From assembly GCF_001273955.1 (NCBI RefSeq), contig NZ_LIGI01000001.1:2535996-2574142 (forward strand): a DNA stretch of 38,147 nt. The letters run 5' to 3'. The translations under genes and the position numbers were made by a program. The notes under the pieces were generated by a model. That model searched no databases and had not been told where the DNA came from. It saw only the letters and a list, made by a program, of their open reading frames with translations. Source of the DNA: Bacillus sp. FJAT-27245 (lineage in GTDB: Bacteria; Bacillota; Bacilli; Bacillales; Cytobacillaceae). Below are positions 14,508 through 24,004 of this stretch, one piece after another (within the stretch, counting starts at the first letter, position 1; each line of letters opens with the position of its first letter).

Positions 14508-15701
14508 CTATTTTCGGATTTTCCCAGTGACAAATGCCTTTATCCTGCGGATGGCTTCTTCGAGATTTTCAAGAGAAGTTGCATACGAAAGCCGGATATT
14601 GTCCGGTGCGCCAAAACCAGAGCCCGGAACGACGGCCACTTTCGCTTCTACAAGGAGTGCTTCCGAAAATTCATCCGCATCTCTATACCCGCATGACTCC
14701 ACAGCTTCTTTCACATTTGGGAATAGATAGAACGCGCCCTGCGGCTTTAGGCAGCTAAAGCCCGGAATGGCAACAAGTTCAGGGAATACTTTCTCCAGCC
14801 TGCTTTCAAATGCTGTGCGCATTTCCTCCACCGGATCCTGCGTACCCCTGTAGGCTTCAATTGTTGCGTACTGGGCAGTTGTAGTCGGGTTGGAGGTGCT
14901 GTGGCTAGCCAGATTGGTCATCGCTTCGATGATTTCCTTATTTCCCGCCGCATAGCCAATCCTCCATCCTGTCATCGAATGCGATTTTGACACGCCATTC
15001 ACGATAATCGTTTGTTCCTTTAATTCTGGGGAAATTTGGGCAATCGAAACGTGTTTAATCTCCCTATAAACGAGCTTTTCGTATATTTCATCGGATACGA
15101 TAAGCACATTGTGTTTGAGGCAAATTTCACCGAGCGCTTCAAGTTCGTCCTTTGAATAAACCATTCCGGTCGGGTTTCCGGGAGAATTGATGATGACCGC
15201 TTTTGTTTTATCAGAGATGGCGCCTTCAAGCTGCTTCGGGCTGATTTTGAATTGGCTGTCTTCCTTGCATTCAACGATAACCGGTACACCTCCGGCCAGT
15301 TTCACCTGCTCCGGGTAGCTAACCCAGTATGGGGAAGGGATAATCACCTCGTCGCCCTCGTCCAGCAAAACTTGAAAAAGTGTGTACAGAATATGCTTTG
15401 CGCCATTTCCGACGATGATTTCATTCATCGCGTAATTGATTCCCTGGTCTTTGGAGAATTTTTCCGAAATCACTTTTTTCAATTCCGGGAGGCCTGCGGA
15501 AGGTGTATATTTTGTGTGGCCTTCATCCATCGATTTCTTGGCTGCCTCGAGTATATGTTCTGGAGTGTTGAAATCAGGTTCACCTGCTCCGAGTCCAATG
15601 ATTCCATGCCCCTGGCTTTGCAGTTCCTTTGCTTTTGCTGTGATTGCCAGAGTCGGGGATGGGGACAATGCGAGCACCCTGCGGGCCAATTTTGTTTCCA
15701 T
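14508..15701 (-). CDS. aspB: Aspartate aminotransferase, class Ib
   Basis: 397 residues from the ATG at 15701; an upstream in-frame TTG would place the GGAGGT ribosome site inside the gene, so the ATG is preferred. The fold type I aminotransferase landmarks are present: GAGEPDFNTP, NSPGNPTG (PLP/substrate Asn), SDEIYEKL (D204, Y207), SKSHSMTGWRIGY with the PLP Lys K239, and the C-terminal NIRLSY Arg that binds the substrate carboxylate. It interconverts aspartate and oxaloacetate with glutamate/2-oxoglutarate. It is the last gene of ypmA-ypmB-aspB, 20 bp after ypmB. Confidence 0.96.
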   Translation of the reverse strand: METKLARRVLALSPSPTLAITAKAKELQSQGHGIIGLGAGEPDFNTPEHILEAAKKSMDEGHTKYTPSAGLPELKKVISEKFSKDQGINYAMNEIIVGNGAKHILYTLFQVLLDEGDEVIIPSPYWVSYPEQVKLAGGVPVIVECKEDSQFKISPKQLEGAISDKTKAVIINSPGNPTGMVYSKDELEALGEICLKHNVLIVSDEIYEKLVYREIKHVSIAQISPELKEQTIIVNGVSKSHSMTGWRIGYAAGNKEIIEAMTNLASHSTSNPTTTAQYATIEAYRGTQDPVEEMRTAFESRLEKVFPELVAIPGFSCLKPQGAFYLFPNVKEAVESCGYRDADEFSEALLVEAKVAVVPGSGFGAPDNIRLSYATSLENLEEAIRRIKAFVTGKIRK

Positions 15702-15721
15702 TTCTGTTACCTCCAACTTGA

Positions 15722-16201
15722 TTAAAGATTCTCTATTAATTTGTACATTTCTCCGGTGTCAAAATGCACGTAATAGTAATTTAATAAACCATTCCCCGAC
15801 GTATAATAGACCTCCCAGAATGGAACGCCTTTTTCCATTCCCGGCCTGACAGAAATGATTTTTTTCGGGTGTTTTTCATTTTGGACCTTGTTCATGGCCT
15901 GGCTTTTCGTAACGCCGTCTCCTAGCTTCCTGACCACGGCTTCCCCGCCTTTTTGCGGAATCCAGGCGATGATTTCCTGTCCTTTTTTATTCGTGCCCTT
16001 TACAACGTAAACTGTTTCGTTGCCGTTATACAAATAGAAACGGTCCGTTTTTATCATTCCCGCTTCTTCCCCGGCTAATTGGAATGCCTTCTGTTCAGCC
16101 GCCCTGATAGGACTGGTGGCATTGGAATAAATCCAGCCGGCAATTCCCCCGGCTAACGCGAGAAATAGAATCGTGCAGATTATAATTTTTTTCACTTCCA
16201 T
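15722..16201 (-). CDS. ypmB: YpmB, membrane-anchored PepSY-like (DUF5590) protein
   Basis: 159 residues. An N-terminal TM/signal anchor (about 5-25, IIICTILFLALAGGIAGWIY) is followed by an extracytoplasmic region with two PepSY-like halves (YVVKGTNKKGQEIIAWIPQ and FWEVYYTSGNGLLNYYYVHFDTGEM). It sits between ypmA and aspB as in B. subtilis, where YpmB has no established function. It most likely faces the cell wall. Confidence 0.9.
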   Translation of the reverse strand: MEVKKIIICTILFLALAGGIAGWIYSNATSPIRAAEQKAFQLAGEEAGMIKTDRFYLYNGNETVYVVKGTNKKGQEIIAWIPQKGGEAVVRKLGDGVTKSQAMNKVQNEKHPKKIISVRPGMEKGVPFWEVYYTSGNGLLNYYYVHFDTGEMYKLIENL

Positions 16202-16207
16202 GCCCCT

Positions 16208-16378
16208 TTACGTGCGGTAAATCGTAAATATAGCCTTTGACTGATCTTCACTGTCAAGCGCAAGGCCAAACATGAGATCCCGATCCTTCAGGCACCTGTT
16301 CAACGCATCCACGACCTTATACAGGTCGGGGCTGTTCTCGATTTTTACAGTTGAAAGAATTTCAATTTTACTTTCCAT
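16208..16378 (-). CDS. ypmA: YpmA, small conserved protein (DUF4264)
   Basis: 56 residues from the ATG at 16378; GGAGG lies eight bases upstream, so the in-frame codons further upstream are rejected. MESKIEILSTVKIENSPDLYKVVDALNRCLKDRDLMFGLALD and ending AIFTIYRT is a strongly conserved short sequence in Bacillaceae; the amount of conserved pattern for so small a protein suggests a real partner-binding role, but none is known. It heads the ypmA-ypmB-aspB unit, with a perfect TATAAT upstream. Confidence 0.9.
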   Translation of the reverse strand: MESKIEILSTVKIENSPDLYKVVDALNRCLKDRDLMFGLALDSEDQSKAIFTIYRT

Positions 16379-16439
16379 AAAAACATCCTCCAGCAAATCT
16401 TCCCCGCCATTAGAATTGGGGCAGATTTTTTATTTACTA

Positions 16440-16445
16440 ATTATA
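16440..16445 (-). promoter_or_regulatory. Extended -10 promoter of ypmA-ypmB-aspB
   Basis: Minus strand TGATATAAT, a perfect -10 with a TGN extension. The -35 region (TTACGA at 17 bases) is weak. Confidence 0.6.
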
Positions 16446-16514
16446 TCAGCTAACAGTTTGGTTCGTAAAAAACAAAATCATTTTTCAAGGTGGAATGATC
16501 TTAATGCGGCCTTT

Positions 16515-19301
16515 TTACAGCCAGTTTTCAATTTCCTCAACGATCTGGCCGATGCTTGCCTTCCGGATTGCGACAGGAGGGATGGACTCGAGGAACGCCC
16601 TCCCATAGGAGGATTCACTGATTCGTTTGTCAAAAACAACGATTGCCCCCCGGTCGGCGCCTGTCCTTATCAGCCTTCCAAAACCCTGTTTAAACCGAAG
16701 GACTGCCTCGGGAAGCGAATACTCCGAAAATGGCCTTCCTCCCCTTTTTTCAATCAGCCCACATTTCGCTTTCGTAAATGGCTCGTCTGGCGGGCTGAAG
16801 GGCAGGCGGACGACAATAAGGCATGAAAGGCCCTCACCCGGAATGTCGATACCCTCCCAAAAACTATTTGTCCCAAAAAGGACCGCCTTTTCATATTTCT
16901 GAAAGCTTCTGGTAAGCCTGGATCTGCTTCCGCCTGTAATTCCCTGTGCGATTAAGGCATATTCCGAGAGAAGTCCGCTTTCCTTTACTAGTTCATATGT
17001 CTTCTTCAGCATGTCATGGGAAGTGAACAGGACAAGAAGCCGCCCTTTTGCGGCATCGCAAATTGATACGATTCTTCCGGCAATTTCGGCGATATATTCG
17101 TCCTGAGGCACGGAATTGATTTCGGGCAGGTCAGTCGATATGAATAATTTCACATTCTCCCTGTAGTCAAAAGGAGAAGGGATTGAAAGCAGGTTTACGT
17201 ATCTTGGGTCTATTCCTAGCCCTTCAAGTGAAAAACGGAAGGAATTGTTCACAGTCAAAGTCGCGGATGTCAAAACGACCGATTTTTTCTCGTTGAAAAA
17301 ATTCTCCGAAATTTCATTTGCGACCGAGACGGGCATCGCAATTAGCTCGGTTGCATTTTGCGGGGCGCGAAGGTCGGTTTCAATCCATTTTACATAGCCT
17401 TCCCCGCTTGAAAAGAATTCGCAGATTCCGCTTCGCAGCAATTCAATATCGGAAAGAAAGGAAGAAAGGCTTCCCAAGATGGCAAATGAGTCCTTTGAAT
17501 TTGACCTTGTCACAAGGCCCAGGAGTCCATTGGCGGCAGAATGCAAGTCCTTCAGCAAAAATGAAAACCGGTCGGCCGCATGTTTAAGCGCCTCCCACTC
17601 CTTTTTGTTCCGCGCTTCGCCAATCCCTGATTTCAACCGTTTTAATGGAGACTTTTTACCGCTTCCCTCCGCAAAGGCAATCGCCAACCGGAAAAATTCG
17701 TCCATCTCACTGATTACCCCGGCAACAAGCTCGTTCAGCTTCGCCTCCGAAATAACCTTATCCCTAAAAGGGAGGCCCCTGATTGCTTTCTCGGCCTTAT
17801 AGAAGAGCTGCCTCTGTTCAAAAAGCCCGAATTGCCCAATGGCCAGCCTTGCCCCTAAATAATCGACCCTTATCCCAAAATGCTTGCCCGCTGCTTTTTC
17901 AAAATGGTGGCCTTCATCTATGACGGCATAATGATAGTCGGGCAATACCGCGCCATCGGCTTCAAGGTCCGATAGGATGAGGGCGTGATTTGTAATCAAC
18001 AGGTCTGCGTCGGCGGCATTCTTCTTGGCCCGTTTATAAAAGTCATATTCATCCCATGGATTGCTTCCGGGCGGACTATCTTTTTCATTCCGGATTGTAT
18101 TCCAATAGAGGCGGCCGCCGCTTGAAAGGTTCAGCTCATCCTTGTCGCCGCTTACGGTTCTTGTTAACCAGACAAGGATTTGCATTTTCGCAAGAGCCGT
18201 ATCATAATTATCATTTTCCTCTTCAAGGCTTTTGGCAAACTTGCTTATGGATATGTAATTGTTCCTCCCTTTAAGGATAGCCGATTTAATCGGAAAAGGA
18301 ATGATTTTTTCCAAAAGGGGGATTTCCTTCACTAGCAGCTGTTCCTGAAGCTGGATTGTATGCGTACTAATGACTACCCTTGAGCGGTTCCATATTGCAA
18401 AATACGCGGCCGGAAGCAGATAGCCGAGCGACTTCCCAATCCCTGTCCCGGCTTCTATTAACGCATGGGTTCCGTTCTCAAAGGAATGAAACACTTCGTC
18501 CATCATCTCAAATTGGCCTAGCCTGCTTTCCAGCCTAGCTGAAGATTGACGTATTAAGTCCTGCTTTTCCTCCAGGCTGTATGGGTACTTTAAATGGTTC
18601 CGGCCATCCTTGTTGATTTCCCTTGGTGCCTGCTGCTTTTTCATGGCGATGCCGTTTACGGACACAAGCGTATCGGGAAAATCCATGCCGTTAGGTTTGC
18701 TTAGGGCAATTCCGTTCAGCAGCAGTTGCAGGTCGCTTTTTAGCCCACTGGCAAGTGCTGCAAGCTGGGCCAGGACCTTTCCAGGAAGTCCACGGATTCT
18801 ATCCATGTACAAAAGGAGCAGCTCCGCTGTTACATAAGCATCGCTATCCGCCTGATGGGGTCGGTCGTGCGAAAGCCCTTCCTTATCCGCAAGATCGGCC
18901 AATTTATAGCTGTCGGCTTCCGGTTCCATGAACCTGGCCAATTCTACTGTATCAATTACCGGTCCGGAAAATGGCTCTTCTCCAGCCATAATGAGCTCTT
19001 CCTGCAAAAAACCGAGATCGAAGAGGACGTTATGGGCAACAAAATAGGCATCTTTCAGAAGGGATGAAACCTTGCCGGCAATTTCATGGAACATGGGGGC
19101 ATCCTTCACATCCGAGTCACTGAGCCCGGTCAATTCTTCTATAAATGCAGGAATGGGCTGCAATGGATTGACGAAGGAGGAAAACTCTTCGGCAATTTTG
19201 CCGTTTTCAATCACCACGGCGGCAAATTGGATAATCCTGTCGCCTTTTTTCGGCGAATTTCCTGTCGTTTCAAGGTCGACTACAACATATTTATTGGCCA
19301 T
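16515..19301 (-). CDS. dinG: DinG-family protein: DnaQ-like 3'-5' exonuclease fused to an XPD-like helicase domain
   Basis: 928 residues. The N-terminal exonuclease has VDLETTG (D9, E11), HNVLFDLGFL (D95) and H149/D154 in PHQADSD, the complete DEDDh set. The helicase part has Walker A EAGTGIGKS (283-291), DEGH (462-465), LTSATL, FGTNSFWEGIDIPG and QGFGRLIRTG. The segment KGRNNYI (344-350), where Fe-S helicases have their first cluster cysteine, carries no cysteines, so this is the cluster-free Firmicute type. The S. aureus homologue was reported to act as a 3'-5' exonuclease rather than a helicase, so helicase activity should not be assumed here. GGGGTG lies eight bases before the ATG. Confidence 0.94.
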   Translation of the reverse strand: MANKYVVVDLETTGNSPKKGDRIIQFAAVVIENGKIAEEFSSFVNPLQPIPAFIEELTGLSDSDVKDAPMFHEIAGKVSSLLKDAYFVAHNVLFDLGFLQEELIMAGEEPFSGPVIDTVELARFMEPEADSYKLADLADKEGLSHDRPHQADSDAYVTAELLLLYMDRIRGLPGKVLAQLAALASGLKSDLQLLLNGIALSKPNGMDFPDTLVSVNGIAMKKQQAPREINKDGRNHLKYPYSLEEKQDLIRQSSARLESRLGQFEMMDEVFHSFENGTHALIEAGTGIGKSLGYLLPAAYFAIWNRSRVVISTHTIQLQEQLLVKEIPLLEKIIPFPIKSAILKGRNNYISISKFAKSLEEENDNYDTALAKMQILVWLTRTVSGDKDELNLSSGGRLYWNTIRNEKDSPPGSNPWDEYDFYKRAKKNAADADLLITNHALILSDLEADGAVLPDYHYAVIDEGHHFEKAAGKHFGIRVDYLGARLAIGQFGLFEQRQLFYKAEKAIRGLPFRDKVISEAKLNELVAGVISEMDEFFRLAIAFAEGSGKKSPLKRLKSGIGEARNKKEWEALKHAADRFSFLLKDLHSAANGLLGLVTRSNSKDSFAILGSLSSFLSDIELLRSGICEFFSSGEGYVKWIETDLRAPQNATELIAMPVSVANEISENFFNEKKSVVLTSATLTVNNSFRFSLEGLGIDPRYVNLLSIPSPFDYRENVKLFISTDLPEINSVPQDEYIAEIAGRIVSICDAAKGRLLVLFTSHDMLKKTYELVKESGLLSEYALIAQGITGGSRSRLTRSFQKYEKAVLFGTNSFWEGIDIPGEGLSCLIVVRLPFSPPDEPFTKAKCGLIEKRGGRPFSEYSLPEAVLRFKQGFGRLIRTGADRGAIVVFDKRISESSYGRAFLESIPPVAIRKASIGQIVEEIENWL

Positions 19302-19443
19302 TCTTTAACACCCCAACTATTCATTCAAACAAAACCGTAACATAAAAACAGAAAAATAAAAAGCAGGGGAAAGCAAGGGCTTTCGCATAATGCCTTGCGC
19401 CAAAAAAGAAAACAGGAAAAAGCATTTAAAAAACGCATAACCC

Positions 19444-19475
19444 AAAAAGAAAACTCCCCAAAGAAGGGAGTTTTC
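19444..19475 (-). terminator. Terminator of panBCD
   Basis: Minus strand GAAAACTCCC-N7-GGGAGTTTTC (19449-19475) followed by TTTTTGGG, just after the panD stop. Confidence 0.9.
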
Positions 19476-19477
19476 TT

Positions 19478-19861
19478 TTACATAATCGTATTGGCCGGCT
19501 CGGCATGGAGGAGCTCGACTATTTGGTTATTCTCATCCATAATCGCCACTTTCGGCTCATGCAAAGCGGCTTTTTCTTCAGGTACGAGGACATACGAAAT
19601 GATGATAACAACGTCGCCTTCCTGGACCAGCCTTGCTGCCGCCCCGTTCAGGCAGACGACACCGCTGCCGCGTTCCCCAGGGATAATATATGTTTCCAAT
19701 CTTGCCCCATTGTTATTGTTGACGATTTGGACCTTTTCATTTGCAACCATTCCGACTGCATCAAGCAAGTCCTCATCGATTGTAATGCTGCCTACATAAT
19801 TCAGGTTGGCTTCGGTTACCCTTGCCCTGTGAATTTTCCCGTTCATCATGGTGCGGAACAT
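19478..19861 (-). CDS. panD: Aspartate 1-decarboxylase
   Basis: 127 residues. The self-cleavage site Gly24-Ser25 in YVGSIT is intact; cleavage makes the pyruvoyl cofactor on the new N-terminal residue. Other conserved pieces are [14 protein letters not shown] (Lys9 near the active site), [10 protein letters not shown] and NGAAARL. It makes beta-alanine from aspartate for pantothenate. It is the last gene of panB-panC-panD, 49 bp after panC and ahead of a terminator. Length equals the B. subtilis enzyme. Confidence 0.98.
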   Translation of the reverse strand: MFRTMMNGKIHRARVTEANLNYVGSITIDEDLLDAVGMVANEKVQIVNNNNGARLETYIIPGERGSGVVCLNGAAARLVQEGDVVIIISYVLVPEEKAALHEPKVAIMDENNQIVELLHAEPANTIM

Positions 19862-19910
19862 TTTTTCTCTCCTCCTGTCCCGGTTATCATCTCAAAGAAT
19901 GATTCCGGGA

Positions 19911-20756
19911 TTAAGCATTCAAAATCATATTGTCAATTAGTCTCGCGCCCGAAAAGCGGACTGCAAGCGCGATGATAAATCGGCCTTCAATCGTTTCGAC
20001 CCTTTGCAGTTCGGGATAGCTGTAGATTTCGATATAATCAATTTTCCCGCTCGACCGGCTTTCAATGATTGTTTTCATCAATTCTATTATGGTTGCGGGG
20101 TTTTTTTCGCCATTACCGATGGCCTCCCTGGCTGCCTGGAGGCTTACGTATAGGGCGGTGGCCTCCTGCCTTTCTTCCGGTGTCAAAAAGACATTCCTTG
20201 AGCTTTTTGCCAGTCCGTCCTCTTCCCTCACCGTTTCGACCGGCACAAGGCTTACAGGAATATTGAAATCCCTTATAAGCCCCTCGACAACAGCCACTTG
20301 CTGCGCGTCCTTTTGCCCAAAATACGCCTTGTCAGGAAGGACGATGTTAAAAAGTTTGGTCAAAACAGTAGCGACGCCATCAAAATGCCCCGGCCTTGAC
20401 TTTCCACAAAGCACATCTGTCCGCTCCCTCACCGTAACGGTCACTGATGGAGCGGCGGGATACATTTCCCTTACTGAAGGCGCGAATATATAATCGGCGC
20501 CAGCCTCCCCCGCGAGCAGGGTGTCATGGCTCAAGTCCCTTGGGTACGAATCATAGTCTTCAGAAGGGCCGAATTGCAGCGGATTTACGAATATGCTGAC
20601 GACAACGATATCGTTTTCAGCCCTCGCCCTTTCAATTAGCGAGAGGTGGCCCTCATGAAGGTAGCCCATCGTCGGGACGAACCCAACCGTCAGGCCTTTT
20701 CTTTTATGTTCTATAATTTCCAGGCGCAGTTCAGCACCGCTTTCAATCAGGTTCAT
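19911..20756 (-). CDS. panC: Pantothenate synthetase
   Basis: 281 residues. A nucleotidylyltransferase-fold ATP-binding motif [14 protein letters not shown] (28-41, the HIGH-like sequence is HEGH) is followed by [21 protein letters not shown], the pantoate-binding segment, FGQKDAQQV and the KMSKS-like AKSSRN. It joins pantoate and beta-alanine with ATP. The ATG overlaps the panB stop by 4 bp (ATGA), so translation is coupled. Confidence 0.98.
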   Translation of the reverse strand: MNLIESGAELRLEIIEHKRKGLTVGFVPTMGYLHEGHLSLIERARAENDIVVVSIFVNPLQFGPSEDYDSYPRDLSHDTLLAGEAGADYIFAPSVREMYPAAPSVTVTVRERTDVLCGKSRPGHFDGVATVLTKLFNIVLPDKAYFGQKDAQQVAVVEGLIRDFNIPVSLVPVETVREEDGLAKSSRNVFLTPEERQEATALYVSLQAAREAIGNGEKNPATIIELMKTIIESRSSGKIDYIEIYSYPELQRVETIEGRFIIALAVRFSGARLIDNMILNA

Positions 20757-21589
20757 TCCTTGGCACCATAAAGGGCTTGCAGCTCTTCTTCCTTCATCGT
20801 AAATGTATGGATCTTTTCTGGGAAATGGCCCGTTTTTACTTCGGAAATATATTGGCCAATCATTTCTGTAATATTAGCGCCTGCCTGGCCGTATTGCTTG
20901 ACGAATTTAGGGACCCTTCCAAAACCGTAGCCAACAAGGTCATGATAAACAAGAACCTGGCCATCGACGCCAGATCCGGCCCCGATCCCTATGACTGGTA
21001 TGGATAGCTTCCTGGACACTTCTGCGGCAAGTTCTTTTGGAACGCATTCCAATACAAGGGCAAATGCTCCCGCTTCTTCGCAAAGGCGAGCATCCTCAAT
21101 CAGTTTGATTGCAGCTTCTGCGTCCTTACCCTGTACCTTGTAGCCGCCAAGCACACCGACGGATTGGGGCGTCAGGCCGAGATGGGCGACAACCGGAACA
21201 CCTGCGGCCGTCAGCGCCTTGATTTTCCCAAGCACTTCATCAGCGCCTTCAAGCTTTACGGCATGGGCTCCTGTCTCCTGGATAATCCTTGCGGCATTTA
21301 GAAGAGTATCACCAGTTGATACATGGTAGCTCATGAAAGGCATGTCCACGACAATAAATGTATCGGGAGCCCCCCTCCTGACAGCTTTTGCGTGGTGGAC
21401 CATGTCATTGATTGTGACTGGTACGGTAGTTTCATAGCCGAGCACGACCATCCCAAGCGAATCCCCGACCAGAATCATATCGATCCCGGCCTGTTCCGCC
21501 GTCTTTGCCGATGGGTAGTCGTATGCGGTCAGCATGGCAACTTTATCCCCGGCCTCTTTCATTTTCAAAAAATCTGTCGTTTGTTTCAT
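20753..21589 (-). CDS. panB: 3-methyl-2-oxobutanoate hydroxymethyltransferase
   Basis: 278 residues, a TIM-barrel enzyme of the phosphoenolpyruvate/pyruvate superfamily. Visible motifs are [37 protein letters not shown] (metal/substrate), [13 protein letters not shown], and [19 protein letters not shown]. It transfers a hydroxymethyl group from methylene-THF to 2-oxoisovalerate, the first step to pantothenate. AAGGAGG lies about seven bases before the ATG. A long leader with stem-loops precedes it. Confidence 0.98.
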   Translation of the reverse strand: MKQTTDFLKMKEAGDKVAMLTAYDYPSAKTAEQAGIDMILVGDSLGMVVLGYETTVPVTINDMVHHAKAVRRGAPDTFIVVDMPFMSYHVSTGDTLLNAARIIQETGAHAVKLEGADEVLGKIKALTAAGVPVVAHLGLTPQSVGVLGGYKVQGKDAEAAIKLIEDARLCEEAGAFALVLECVPKELAAEVSRKLSIPVIGIGAGSGVDGQVLVYHDLVGYGFGRVPKFVKQYGQAGANITEMIGQYISEVKTGHFPEKIHTFTMKEEELQALYGAKE

Positions 21590-21780
21590 CGAATATCCTC
21601 CTTCTTTGAGGAAGAGGGGTAAACGGATTAGCCGGCAGCATAAAAAAGATCCAGCTGATGGCAGAGGATCCGTTCGAAAAATTTGTTAAATCCCTCTGTC
21701 CCGGTCCTTTACGGATCTAGGCAGAAACCGTTTTTTCATTTGTCGTTGCAAAAGGTGCAGTTCACAGGGATACCGCCCAA
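21590..21780 (-). ncRNA. Structured 5' leader of panBCD, candidate regulatory RNA
   Basis: About 190 nt between the predicted start of transcription and panB. On the minus strand GATCCGT (21711-21717) can pair with ACGGATC (21667-21673), while CAGAGG (21693-21698) can pair with CCTCTG (21662-21667). The two pairings interleave in pseudoknot order. GATCC (21666-21670) can alternatively pair with GGATC (21648-21652), followed by six T, a terminator-like hairpin. A stem with two unpaired adenines (A21716, A21718) can form between 21694 and 21726. A pan RNA motif with bulged adenines is known upstream of panB in Bacillus; whether this is that motif needs a covariance search. Confidence 0.5.
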
Positions 21781-21784
21781 AGGA

Positions 21785-21793
21785 ATTATAGCA
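21785..21793 (-). promoter_or_regulatory. Extended -10 promoter of panBCD
   Basis: Minus strand TGCTATAAT: a perfect TATAAT with a TGN extension, located directly after the birA terminator T tract. No convincing -35 hexamer. Confidence 0.6.
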
Positions 21794-21834
21794 AAAAAAC
21801 CCTTTCCTGTGCCATAGAAAAAACTAGGAAAGGG
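21793..21834 (-). terminator. Terminator of the ypjD-to-birA operon
   Basis: Minus strand CCCTTTCCT (21826-21834), 17-base loop, AGGAAAGGG (21800-21808), then a run of seven T. It overlaps the birA stop codon. Confidence 0.85.
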
Positions 21835-22810
21835 GAAAGTCAATATCTGCTGAATAAATTAAATGGACCTTGCCGCTTGAATCCTCCAGTTCAAGCACAC
21901 CATCATCCGTTATTCCGAGCGCGCGGCCTTCGAGGACGCCGTTGTAGGTCCTGGCCCTTATCATGCCGCCAATTCCTTTGGCATAGCTCTCCCAAAGCAG
22001 CTTGACCGGATAAAAGCCTTTTTCAAGATAAAGAAGGTAAAGCTTCTCGAATTGCGCGCAAAATTCGCGGATCACCATAGGCCTGGATAGTTCATTCCCT
22101 GTTTCTTCCGCTATTGAGGTTGCAAGTTCCTGGAGGCCATCCGGAAAGTCGCCTTTCGTCTGGTTTACATTCATGCCTATTCCAATGATGACTGAGTGAA
22201 TCCTATCCGATTCGGCCTGGAGCTCGGTAAGGATGCCGGTTATCTTTTTTCCATTAATCAACAGGTCATTGGGCCATTTGATTTCCGGCGTTATCCCCGC
22301 GGCTTCCTCAATCGCCCGGGCGACTGCAACGGCGGCCAAAAGTGTCAGCTGGGGCGCTTGTTGGGGCGGGATTTCAGGGCGTAGAAGGAGGCTCATCCAA
22401 ATGCCGGTCCCTTTTGGGGAATACCATTTCCGGTCCATCCTCCCTCTTCCGGCGGTTTGCTCGTCAGCCACAACAAGCGTTCCTTCAGGTGCGTTTTCAT
22501 GTGCAAGAGCGAGGGCGAGCTTTTGTGTTGAATCGACCGTTTCACGGTAAAGAATCGCTTGTCCGATAAACCGGGTTTTCAAACCAAGCCGGATTTCATC
22601 GCCTGTCAAAGCTGATGGGGTTTCGGCAAGCCGGTACCCTTTCCTTTTGGCAGCTTCGACCACGAATCCATCCTCCCGAAGCCCTTCGATATGCTTCCAT
22701 ACAGCTGTGCGTGAGCAGCCAATCAGATTTGCGAGTGCCTGGCCTGATAAAAAATCGCCCTCCGCTTCAGCGAACGCATCCAAAAGCTTTTTTCTTATAT
22801 CTGATTGCAC
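21824..22810 (-). CDS. birA: Biotin protein ligase and biotin repressor BirA
   Basis: 328 residues from GTG at 22810; an in-frame GTG at 22822 is also possible, but GGGAGTGG touches that codon, while the later start aligns with B. subtilis BirA (MRSTLRKDL versus MQSDIRKKL). The N-terminal winged helix (SGQALANLIGCSRTAVWKHI) is a DNA-binding domain. The ligase domain has ETVDSTQ, the biotinyl-AMP loop GRGRMDRKW, KWPNDLLING and GIGMNVNQ. It attaches biotin to acetyl-CoA and pyruvate carboxylases and can repress biotin genes. It overlaps the cca end by 16 bp. Confidence 0.96.
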   Translation of the reverse strand: MQSDIRKKLLDAFAEAEGDFLSGQALANLIGCSRTAVWKHIEGLREDGFVVEAAKRKGYRLAETPSALTGDEIRLGLKTRFIGQAILYRETVDSTQKLALALAHENAPEGTLVVADEQTAGRGRMDRKWYSPKGTGIWMSLLLRPEIPPQQAPQLTLLAAVAVARAIEEAAGITPEIKWPNDLLINGKKITGILTELQAESDRIHSVIIGIGMNVNQTKGDFPDGLQELATSIAEETGNELSRPMVIREFCAQFEKLYLLYLEKGFYPVKLLWESYAKGIGGMIRARTYNGVLEGRALGITDDGVLELEDSSGKVHLIYSADIDFPLS

Positions 22811-23994
22811 CTTGCTAGCCACTCCCTTATCTTTAATTGGTTGTTTTCCACAGCCCCAAGAAGCACCGCCCGTTCAATGGCCGCCATTTTTTCTTTTACC
22901 CAAGGGCCGCCGCTCCTTCCTTCCCAGCGAATCAAATCGCCTCCTGAAACGGCAAGTTCATTTTTGTCCTTAATTGGAAGCTTCTCATATTCGGAAAGCC
23001 ATTTTTCCATCGTTTCATTACTTGCATTGCCTCCCGCAGCCTGGACAAGCCTTTCGACAGAGGCGATTGCATCTTTTCCGGCTTGGAACAGCGAGGAAAC
23101 ACCCCAATCAGCCTCCATCCTTTCTTTCATGTAAAAAAGGTGGCTTGTCAGTAGTGCCATCTGCTTATTCGACATTTTCCACGAACGTAAAAACAAATCC
23201 GCTTCGGGCTTGTCGAACCCTAGGCAATAGAGGAGCAGTACCCACATTTCATTTGCGGTCAGATTTCCCATATCAAGATTGATCACGTTTTCCAAATCCG
23301 CTTCCCTTCCGCTTAACCCCGGCAAATAGTCCACGATGCCTGTTTGCATCAGGATTTCCAGGCCATCTTTCCTCCATCTGCCTCCGAGAAGTTTTTCAAA
23401 TTCAGCTTTTTTTCTTTCCACAGCAATATGGTTAAGCAAAGGGGCCGACTTTTTCATCGATGCGAACGTGGCCCCTTCAATTTCGAAACCCAATTGGCTT
23501 GCAAATCGGGCGGCCCGCATCATGCGGAGTGCGTCCTCGCCAAACCGGTCGGCAGGCTCGCCGACGGTCCTGATTTCCCGCCGCCCGATATCTTCGCTGC
23601 CGCCGAAAGGGTCAATCAGCTCACCGGATTTGTCCATAGCCATCGCATTTATCGTAAAATCGCGCCGTTTCAGATCCTCCTGAAGCGATGCGACAAACTC
23701 CACCTTGTCAGGGCGCCTGTAATCCGTATAGCCCGTTTCTGTCCGATAGGTGGTCACCTCGTATGAACCTCCTTTATGGAGGACGAGGACAGTACCATGC
23801 TCAATCCCGATATCGATTGTTTTTGTGAATATTTCCTTGACTTGTTCAGGACGGGCCGAGGTTGCGATGTCAATATCGCCAACTGGCCTTGACATAACCC
23901 TGTCCCTTACTGACCCGCCGACAAAATACGCTTCATGACCCGCTTTATGAATTGCATCAAGAACCGGCAGTGCGTCATTGAATGGCTTCTCCAT
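22795..23994 (-). CDS. cca: CCA-adding tRNA nucleotidyltransferase
   Basis: 399 residues from the ATG at 23994; AGGGTG six bases upstream supports this start over codons further upstream. The class II nucleotidyltransferase head has GGSVRD (26-31) and the metal-binding DxD D40/D42 in GDIDIAT, then RRDFTINAMA and the nucleotide-selecting EDALRMMRAARFASQLG. The C-terminal body and tail complete the 400-residue form. It builds or repairs the CCA end of tRNAs. The stop lies inside birA. It starts 10 bp after bshA. Confidence 0.97.
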   Translation of the reverse strand: MEKPFNDALPVLDAIHKAGHEAYFVGGSVRDRVMSRPVGDIDIATSARPEQVKEIFTKTIDIGIEHGTVLVLHKGGSYEVTTYRTETGYTDYRRPDKVEFVASLQEDLKRRDFTINAMAMDKSGELIDPFGGSEDIGRREIRTVGEPADRFGEDALRMMRAARFASQLGFEIEGATFASMKKSAPLLNHIAVERKKAEFEKLLGGRWRKDGLEILMQTGIVDYLPGLSGREADLENVINLDMGNLTANEMWVLLLYCLGFDKPEADLFLRSWKMSNKQMALLTSHLFYMKERMEADWGVSSLFQAGKDAIASVERLVQAAGGNASNETMEKWLSEYEKLPIKDKNELAVSGGDLIRWEGRSGGPWVKEKMAAIERAVLLGAVENNQLKIREWLARCNQI

Positions 23995-24004
23995 TGCTAT
24001 CACC

